DNA from: Planctomycetota bacterium
GTDB taxonomy: Bacteria > Planctomycetota > SZUA-567 > H5-PLA8 > CALKMO01
Reading direction: 5' to 3'
Assembly: GCA_026417845.1 (NCBI GenBank)
Contig: JAOACM010000096.1
Location: forward strand, 1 to 11,116
Length of the DNA: 11,116 nt
Each line of letters begins with the position of its first letter. Position 1 is the first letter of the stretch. Made by a program: the position numbers and the translations under genes. Below the pieces are notes generated by a model. The model worked only from the letters and a program-made list of their open reading frames with translations. It was not told where the DNA came from and ran no database searches. Of the stretch, positions 6,252 through 11,116 are shown one piece after another.

Positions 6252-7247
6252 ATGAAGACGACATTGGAACTGAAAGGCGGACTGGTGGACCTCCAGGTCA
6301 ACGGCTATCTGGGCGTCGAATTCTCGTCGCCGAAGCTGACGATGGACGGCATCCGCACCCTGACGAAGGCGCTTGTCGAGCGCGGGACGGGAGCGTACTG
6401 CCCGACTGTGATCACCTCACCCGAAGAAATCTACAGGCGCAACCTGCCGCTGATCGCCTCGGCCATGCGCGACCCGGAGCTTAAGGGCCGGCTGCTGGGG
6501 ATACATCTGGAGGGGCCGTTCATAAGCCCCGAGGACGGGGCGCGCGGCGCTCACTCTCGCGAATATGTCCGCCGGCCGGACCCGGATTTTCTGGACGAGC
6601 TCCAGAGGTTGGCGGATGGCAACGTGGTGCTGCTGACGCTGGCTCCCGAAATCCCGGGTGCGCTCGATCTGATACGCCACGCCGCCAGGCGCTGGCCGGG
6701 CATGGCCCTCGGCATAGGCCATTCCCTGGCCGGGAGCCGGGAGATAGCCGCGGCGGTCGAGGCCGGCGCCAGGTTCTCCACCCATCTGGGCAATGGCATA
6801 CCTTCCTCCATCAACCGCCACCTGAACCCGATCTGGCCTCAGCTCGCCGACGAGCGCCTCTCGGCCTTTCTGATCACCGACGGCCACCATATCCCCGCCG
6901 ACTTCATAAAGGTCGCCTTCCGCGCCAAGGGCGCCTCAGGTTGCGTCGTCACCAGCGATTCCTCGGATATAGGCGGCATGCCGCCGGGTGAATACTTCTC
7001 GCTCGGGAAGAAGGTCGTCCTCGAACCGTCGGGGAAGTTGAGGTGCGCCGACAGCGAGTACCTTGCCGGATCGAGCGCGTGCATGATCCAGTGCATGGAT
7101 CACCTGGCCTCGCTCGGGTTCCTCAGACCAGGGGAACTGGCCATGGCCGGGCGGTTTAACGCGCTGTCTCTGCTTGATGTCCGTTCCGCCAGACTTCCGA
7201 AGACCCCGGTCGTCAGGCTGAAGGGCTCCGCGTTTTCGGTTGTCTGA
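6252..7247 (+). CDS. nagA: N-acetylglucosamine-6-phosphate deacetylase-like amidohydrolase
   Basis: Removes acetate from GlcNAc-6-phosphate to give glucosamine-6-phosphate in amino-sugar catabolism and wall recycling; cytosolic. The 331-residue protein shows the NagA motifs in order: DLQVNG (13-18), YCPTVITS (49-56), IHLEGPF with metal ligand Glu87, GIGHS with His157, STHLGNG with His178, TDGHH (209-213), VTSDSSD with probable catalytic Asp236, and LAGSSACM (271-278). It is shorter than the usual 380-400 residues. The N-terminal beta-sandwich domain is missing and the protein opens almost directly at the barrel; the C-terminal strands are reduced. ATG start with GGGAGG eight bases upstream. 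The following RNase HII-like gene starts 106 bp downstream and may be co-transcribed. The family call is strong; exact substrate is less certain because of the missing domain. Confidence 0.85.
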   Translation: MKTTLELKGGLVDLQVNGYLGVEFSSPKLTMDGIRTLTKALVERGTGAYCPTVITSPEEIYRRNLPLIASAMRDPELKGRLLGIHLEGPFISPEDGARGAHSREYVRRPDPDFLDELQRLADGNVVLLTLAPEIPGALDLIRHAARRWPGMALGIGHSLAGSREIAAAVEAGARFSTHLGNGIPSSINRHLNPIWPQLADERLSAFLITDGHHIPADFIKVAFRAKGASGCVVTSDSSDIGGMPPGEYFSLGKKVVLEPSGKLRCADSEYLAGSSACMIQCMDHLASLGFLRPGELAMAGRFNALSLLDVRSARLPKTPVVRLKGSAFSVV

Positions 7248-7353
7248 CGGACTGGAGGGCGGTACGCCCTTCCCGCCGCGTTGGGACGGGATAGCATATG
7301 TTCCGGCCTTCGAGGCAGGGATTGCACAGTCCGGAGGGAGGCAGGGAAACGGT

Positions 7354-8616
7354 ATGCTGCTGATCGGCGCCGACGAGGCCGGGTATGGTCCGCGCATCGG
7401 GCCGCTGGTCGCCTGCGCGTGCGCCTTCAGGGTTCCCGACGATCCGGCCTGCGCATCCCAGGGCCACAGTCTGCCTGTAGACGGCGCCCCGGACCTCTGG
7501 CGGCTGCTGGCGCCTGTCGTCCGCCGGGCGCCCCCGGCGCCGCCTGCGCTGACGGTGGACGACAGCAAACGCGTCTTCATCCGCGGGTCGGCGGATGCGC
7601 TGGGCGAGCTCCGGCGCGTGGTCGGCGCGTTCCTGATGGCCTCTGCCGGTGCGCCTGTGCCCGCCGCTCCTGGCGAAGGCGGCCCGCCGCGCAGCTCCCC
7701 GGCCGCGCGCGGATTCCTCGAGGTCCTCCTTCCCCCCGAGTGTCTCCACGCCTGGCGCTCGGAAAAATTCGCCGCGCCGGTCCGGGACACGGAAGATCCG
7801 GAAGGTGGCGGGGATGCGATACCGTTGCCGGGTGTCCGGCTGGCGGACGAACTGGCAGATCGGGACATCGCCTTTCTGGGGTTCTCGTGTCGCTGGGTAA
7901 CACCGCGCCAGTTCAACGCGGCACTCGATGCGGGGCTCAACAAGGCCGACATAAACTGGCAGTGCCTTGCTGAAGCAGCGCGGGCGCTGGCCGGGTTGGC
8001 GCTGCCCGGCGAGCGGATCGTCATGCGTTTCGACAGGCTGGGAGGCCGCAGGTTCTATGCCGCCAGGTTGGCCTACGCGCTTCCGGCCGCATTCCCCGGG
8101 CGACGCGAACCGGAGCCCCGGCCCGGCCGGGACCGGGACGGAACGTCAGGGGTCCGGGCGATTGCACGCGCAAGCGCCGGAGACAGGTCCCCCGGCCGCG
8201 CGGCGGCGGATAGCGGGTCGGCGACGCCTCCCCGCGCAGAAGACCGGCCGGCGGCCCGCGCGGCATCCGGATCTGACTCCTGCGATCCGGAGCAGTCTGC
8301 GGACTTCCGCTACTGGCTCGCAACAGTGGTCCGCGAAACGCCGCGGGAATCGAGGTACCTGCTGGGCGATTCGGTGGATATAGCCTTCAGGGTCGGCGCC
8401 GATCGCGACTGCCTGCCGGTCGCGCTGTCCTCAATGGCCGCGAAACTGCTCAGGGAGCTGGCCATGGGGCGCATAAACGCTTTCTTCCGCTCGCGCATGC
8501 CCTCCCTCCGTCCGACGGCAGGTTACCCGCAGGATGCCGCCAGATTCCTTCGCGAGACCGGATTGCTGCGCCGCGCGATGGGGATCGAAGACGACTCCTT
8601 CATTCGCCGGGTCTGA
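7354..8616 (+). CDS. Divergent RNase HII-like protein
   Basis: A 420-residue protein with an RNase HII-like catalytic skeleton. GADEAGYGPRIGPLVA (5-20) matches the GVDEAGRGP motif and supplies Asp7 and Glu8. DDSKRV (69-74) matches DDSKKL. RFDRLGGRRFY holds Asp227. GADRDCLPVALSSMAAKLLRE (349-369) corresponds to the final Asp and AASILAK segment, with Asp350 aligning as the fourth acid. True RNase HII is about 200 residues and carries GRG or GKG; here it is GYG. A Pro/Arg/Gly/Ala-rich, probably disordered insert lies at about 248-316. The ATG at 7354 has AGGGA six bases upstream; an upstream TTG overlapping the nagA end is less likely. It may cleave RNA in RNA-DNA hybrids, but function is inferred. 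Family resemblance is clear, activity is not. Confidence 0.75.
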   Translation: MLLIGADEAGYGPRIGPLVACACAFRVPDDPACASQGHSLPVDGAPDLWRLLAPVVRRAPPAPPALTVDDSKRVFIRGSADALGELRRVVGAFLMASAGAPVPAAPGEGGPPRSSPAARGFLEVLLPPECLHAWRSEKFAAPVRDTEDPEGGGDAIPLPGVRLADELADRDIAFLGFSCRWVTPRQFNAALDAGLNKADINWQCLAEAARALAGLALPGERIVMRFDRLGGRRFYAARLAYALPAAFPGRREPEPRPGRDRDGTSGVRAIARASAGDRSPGRAAADSGSATPPRAEDRPAARAASGSDSCDPEQSADFRYWLATVVRETPRESRYLLGDSVDIAFRVGADRDCLPVALSSMAAKLLRELAMGRINAFFRSRMPSLRPTAGYPQDAARFLRETGLLRRAMGIEDDSFIRRV

Positions 8617-8661
8617 TCCCATGACATCGAACCGGTTGCCATGTCCCTGGAGGGGAGAAAT

Positions 8662-8706
8662 TTGCGCGTAATTGTCTGCCGCGTTCAGGTGGCGGCTGCT
8701 ATTTGA
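8662..8706 (+). pseudogene. Possible truncated start of a D-aminoacyl-tRNA deacylase (dtd) gene
   Basis: A TTG at 8662, eight bases after GGAGG (8649-8653), opens a 14-codon frame translating as (M)RVIVCRVQVAAAI before a TGA at 8704. D-aminoacyl-tRNA deacylases begin very similarly, typically MRAVVQRV followed by a short Ser/Ala/Val stretch. Nothing further downstream in any frame resembled the rest of that family (SQFTL, GxFGAxM motifs), and a MITE-like element begins 44 bp later. The reading is a decayed remnant, but 14 codons are few and chance similarity is possible. Confidence 0.25.
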
Positions 8707-8749
8707 GTTGCTCGTCCGAACGGGGCACCAATAGCGCTACCGCAAATAA

Positions 8750-8830
8750 GAGACCCATCCAGAAACCTCCCACCGGAAAGACAGCCAACCTCGGCTGTAA
8801 GCTCTGCGCCTGGGGTTTTGGGATAGGCTC
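8750..8830 (-). repeat. MITE-like element, short form (copy 6)
   Basis: 81 bp, flanked by a perfect TAA duplication (8747-8749 and 8831-8833). The left end is GAGACCCATCCAGAAACCT, the right end TTTTGGGATAGGCTC. It is in the opposite orientation to copy 3: its reverse complement aligns with that copy over the arms and over a GCAGAGCTTACAGCC/GCGGAGCTTATGGCT segment. It contains a perfect internal hairpin, ACAGCC (8781-8786) and GGCTGT (8793-8798). Confidence 0.75.
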
Positions 8831-9080
8831 TAAGACCGCTATGCCGTTGCGCCCCAATATATGGGAACGGCAAACAATTGCATTTATGCGGGTGGCTGGG
8901 AGTCTCATCCCGGTTCTTCAGAGAGAACCCGCATCCGCCGGGTAGCGTTTTTCGCGATTTTTACCCCAAGCACCTTTCAGAGAGCGCCTGAGGTAAGCCT
9001 GTGCGCGCCATCCCCGCAACCGTCCATCGCGTCCTCTCTGGCAACCGCCCCTGCGAATCAACAGCGCAACCGACTCCTTA

Positions 9081-9204
9081 GACCCCGTCCAGAAACCTCC
9101 AGATGGATTCGGGCTGGACGCGGCGGAAACCTTGGGCGCCGCAGCGTCACGAAACCGGAATCGCGAAGCTGCAAGTTTCGGGGGGCAGGTTTTCGGATAG
9201 ATTC
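9081..9204 (-). repeat. MITE-like element, long form (copy 7)
   Basis: 124 bp, flanked by a perfect TTA duplication (9078-9080 and 9205-9207). The left end is GACCCCGTCCAGAAACCT, the right end AGGTTTTCGGATAGATTC. The interior, including GGACGCGGCGGAAACCTTGG, is the reverse complement of the copy 1 interior, so this copy is inverted relative to copies 1 and 5. Confidence 0.8.
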
Positions 9205-9295
9205 TTAACATTTATGCCCGGCCGGGACCTCCACGCTCGGCTCGGTGGACGCCGCGGCATGGACGGGGCTGCGGCCGGCACCCGCTGCATGCCCC

Positions 9296-11116
9296 TCAGC
9301 GTTTTTCGGGCTCTGCCAGGAGCACGACGCCATTCTCGATGAGCATTTCGAGGCCGGCGGCGGCCGCCAGCTCGCCGACGATCCGGCCGCAGGTCTTATC
9401 CTTCGTGTCGAGTTCGACGACGGTTTCGGCGACACGCCTCATGGCGGAGGGTTCGACCAGTATGGTCGCGGATGTCTGGGGTCCGATGATGCCGCGGAGC
9501 AGGTCGCGGAAACGGCCCTGGAGACGTTCCGGCGCGGCCGCCGGTCGCAGGGCAAGTGCCCTGTCGAGGGCGGCGCGGCGGTCGTTGTGGAGGGGCGGCA
9601 GTCCGCGGGCCATGGCGTCCTTCATGGCGGCCGCCTCCTCGAAGGCGACTGATGCCTGCCTGCCCGTGCCGGCTACGACTAGGCAGTCCAGGAACGGCGC
9701 TAGGAAGGCGCCGCGCATCAGGAACGGACGGTGCAGAAGGAGCCTTTCGCGGAGCGCGCCCGTCAGGTCTTGGATGGCCGCGCGACCTTTTGCGGCGGCC
9801 GGATCGCGGAGCGGAACGGCCCAGAGGCTGCCCGCGCCGCGGGGGTCTGATGCCGGCCTTATGACCAGATCCTCCCCGTCGGCTACGACCTGCATGCCGG
9901 AGATATCGCAGGCCCACTGCAGGGCATCTCCGATCCCAGCCTCCCTGAAATACAGCGCCTGGGGGGGGAATTCGACGTCGGGGCATCCGAGACGGATGCG
10001 GAGCCCCGTCCTGCCGGCCGCCTCGGTGGCCAGCACGCCGATGCCGGATACCCTGCGCGGGCGGATATCGCCCGTCAGGACGACGGACAGGTCGGGGACG
10101 TCCGGCCGCTCTCCGGCGGTCCGGATAGAGCGCAGGATTGAGCGGACGGCATCCCGGCCCGATCGCGAGGTCCGTATGCGCAGGAAGCCGCCGGCGACGG
10201 CCGCCCTGTCCGTACAGACCGGTTCGCCACCCGATGTTTTAGGCCCGAGGAACTTAATCAGGCCGATCAGCGCGGCGGCCTTCCGGTCCGCGCCTTCGCC
10301 TTGCCTGCCGGTCAGGTTGCCGACGTCGAAGAGCCAGTCCCTCTCGCTGATGCGTTCGATCGTCCCCGTCCTTGCCACGTACAGCATCGGCGCGGTCCAT
10401 ACGGCCTCGGCCCCGAAAGGTTCAAGTATCAGGCGGAGCGCCTCGCCGCACGATACTACCGGTACGCGGCCGGGCGATGCGGCCGTCTCCAGCGGCGACA
10501 CGGGCTCGCCGCCGCGGGAGAAATCCACGGCGTCCACCGCCACGTTGATGCCGGCGGCGCGGCCGATGGCACGGATATGGTCGGCGACGGGCGCGCGGAG
10601 CGCCAGCGAGTCCGGGGCGGGGACCGACATCTCGCGCGATATCTCGTCCGGCCACGGCTCGAACGGGGCCTGCTCCCACCCTTTCCCGGGGTCCGCCGGC
10701 ACCGACAACACGGCCACGGGCCTGGACGGGCCCTCGGCCGCCGCCGGATCGGGCTCACGCCACGATACCGAGAGGCGGCAGGATCTGGCCATCCATGCCA
10801 CCGCCTCACGCAGCGGCATCGGGCTGGAAATGCACACGCTCAGCTGTCGCCCGGCAGCCTCGGCGGCGGACGGCGGGATCTCGAATCCGATTCCGCGCGT
10901 CGCATGGAGCGCGCCGAGCGCCTCGGCGAGCGTGACCGGGCCGCCATCCCAGCGGATGTCCACAGGATCGGGACCGGGGCGATCGGGCGGCCGCGCCGGC
11001 ACGGCTGGGTTTTCCAGGGACTTATCCGGGGCGGGGGGGATTTTCGGAGGCGGCGGCTGCAGCGCCCACGCAAGGGCAGCATCAACGTCGCATGGCTCCG
11101 GGCCGCTGACCTTCCC
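9296..11116 (-). CDS. Multi-STN-domain secretin-like protein, N-terminus beyond the window
   Basis: The frame is open to the right edge with 606 visible residues, so the gene is partial. A GTG at 11002 exists but has no need to be the start: upstream codons are coding-like, with a Pro-rich linker. Numbered from that GTG, STN-like beta-alpha-beta units lie at about 20-100, 125-211, 301-384 and 508-565, each with an xLxxALxxLxxxxGxxxxI pattern ending in a short VxV strand. Two other modules are at about 221-297 (DWLFDVGNL, LIGLIKFLG, GGFLRIRTS, ending IRSIR-like) and 391-463 (LWAVPLRDP, LDCLVVAGTG). They resemble the module common in Planctomycetes-type proteins related to secretins. No outer-membrane secretin barrel is visible. 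A periplasmic or envelope role is inferred; a signal peptide would be outside the window. Confidence 0.7.
   Translation of the reverse strand, partial: GKVSGPEPCDVDAALAWALQPPPPKIPPAPDKSLENPAVPARPPDRPGPDPVDIRWDGGPVTLAEALGALHATRGIGFEIPPSAAEAAGRQLSVCISSPMPLREAVAWMARSCRLSVSWREPDPAAAEGPSRPVAVLSVPADPGKGWEQAPFEPWPDEISREMSVPAPDSLALRAPVADHIRAIGRAAGINVAVDAVDFSRGGEPVSPLETAASPGRVPVVSCGEALRLILEPFGAEAVWTAPMLYVARTGTIERISERDWLFDVGNLTGRQGEGADRKAAALIGLIKFLGPKTSGGEPVCTDRAAVAGGFLRIRTSRSGRDAVRSILRSIRTAGERPDVPDLSVVLTGDIRPRRVSGIGVLATEAAGRTGLRIRLGCPDVEFPPQALYFREAGIGDALQWACDISGMQVVADGEDLVIRPASDPRGAGSLWAVPLRDPAAAKGRAAIQDLTGALRERLLLHRPFLMRGAFLAPFLDCLVVAGTGRQASVAFEEAAAMKDAMARGLPPLHNDRRAALDRALALRPAAAPERLQGRFRDLLRGIIGPQTSATILVEPSAMRRVAETVVELDTKDKTCGRIVGELAAAAGLEMLIENGVVLLAEPEKR

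Larger units (their letters stand above)
8617..9295. other. Degenerate spacer between the RNase HII-like and STN-protein genes
   Basis: 679 bp with no complete gene, and visibly less G+C rich than the rest of the window around 8660-9000. It contains a possible dtd start remnant (8662-8706) and two MITE-like elements (8750-8830 and 9081-9204). The stretch 8834-9077 shows no domain-like translation. The genes on either side are convergent, so no promoter is required here. Confidence 0.5.

Noticed and set aside
7240..7353. 38-residue N-terminal extension of the RNase HII-like protein from a TTG overlapping the nagA stop
   Set aside because: TTG inside the nagA end without a good SD; the ATG at 7354 places the catalytic DEAG motif at the usual distance from the N-terminus.
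6936..8024. 362-codon minus-strand ORF across nagA and the RNase HII-like gene
   Set aside because: Spans two real genes in antisense; Ser/Arg/Pro/Gly-rich without motifs.
1..11116. tRNA or rRNA genes
   Set aside because: No GTTCGAATCC-like T-arm with cloverleaf pairing and no rRNA-like stretch seen on either strand by eye.

Overview
High-GC (roughly two-thirds G+C by eye) bacterial chromosomal DNA with seven protein-coding genes and unusually repeat-rich spacers. The gene types hint at the Planctomycetota-Verrucomicrobiota-Lentisphaerota side of the bacteria: a multi-STN secretin-like protein with DVxxL modules, a divergent RNase HII-like protein with a GYG motif, a PPi-type phosphofructokinase and a minimal NagA. 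That placement is inference from protein style only.

Layout, left to right. 1-231: two abutting copies of a short inverted-repeat element. 229-1566 (-): miaB, a tRNA methylthiotransferase. 1978-3342 (-): a PPi-dependent-type phosphofructokinase. 3911-4300 (+): a small tandem-ACT-domain protein behind a 568-bp spacer. 4615-5523 (-): a TIM-barrel sugar phosphate isomerase/epimerase, convergent with the ACT gene. 5524-6251: a divergent spacer holding three element copies and a 13-bp tandem repeat. 6252-7247 (+): an N-acetylglucosamine-6-phosphate deacetylase-like protein. 7354-8616 (+): a divergent RNase HII-like protein. 8617-9295: a degenerate spacer with two more elements and a possible dtd gene remnant. 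9296-11116 (-): a large repeat-domain (STN) protein running off the right edge.

The divergent isomerase and NagA genes could both serve amino-sugar or sugar catabolism, and phosphofructokinase is the glycolytic step below it. miaB and the RNase HII-like gene are RNA/nucleic-acid housekeeping genes. No large operon is evident; each gene has its own Shine-Dalgarno and most are separated by more than 100 bp.

The most notable feature is a family of seven MITE-like elements in two size classes (about 81 bp and 124-127 bp). Their ends read GAGCCTRTCC...GGAYAGGCTC and they are flanked by 3-bp TNA direct repeats. They sit only in intergenic DNA, in both orientations. One copy inserted exactly in the stop codon of miaB, where the TNA target duplication rebuilt the TAA stop. 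The ends and TNA duplication resemble the IS1031 subgroup of the IS5 family, but no transposase gene is in the window.
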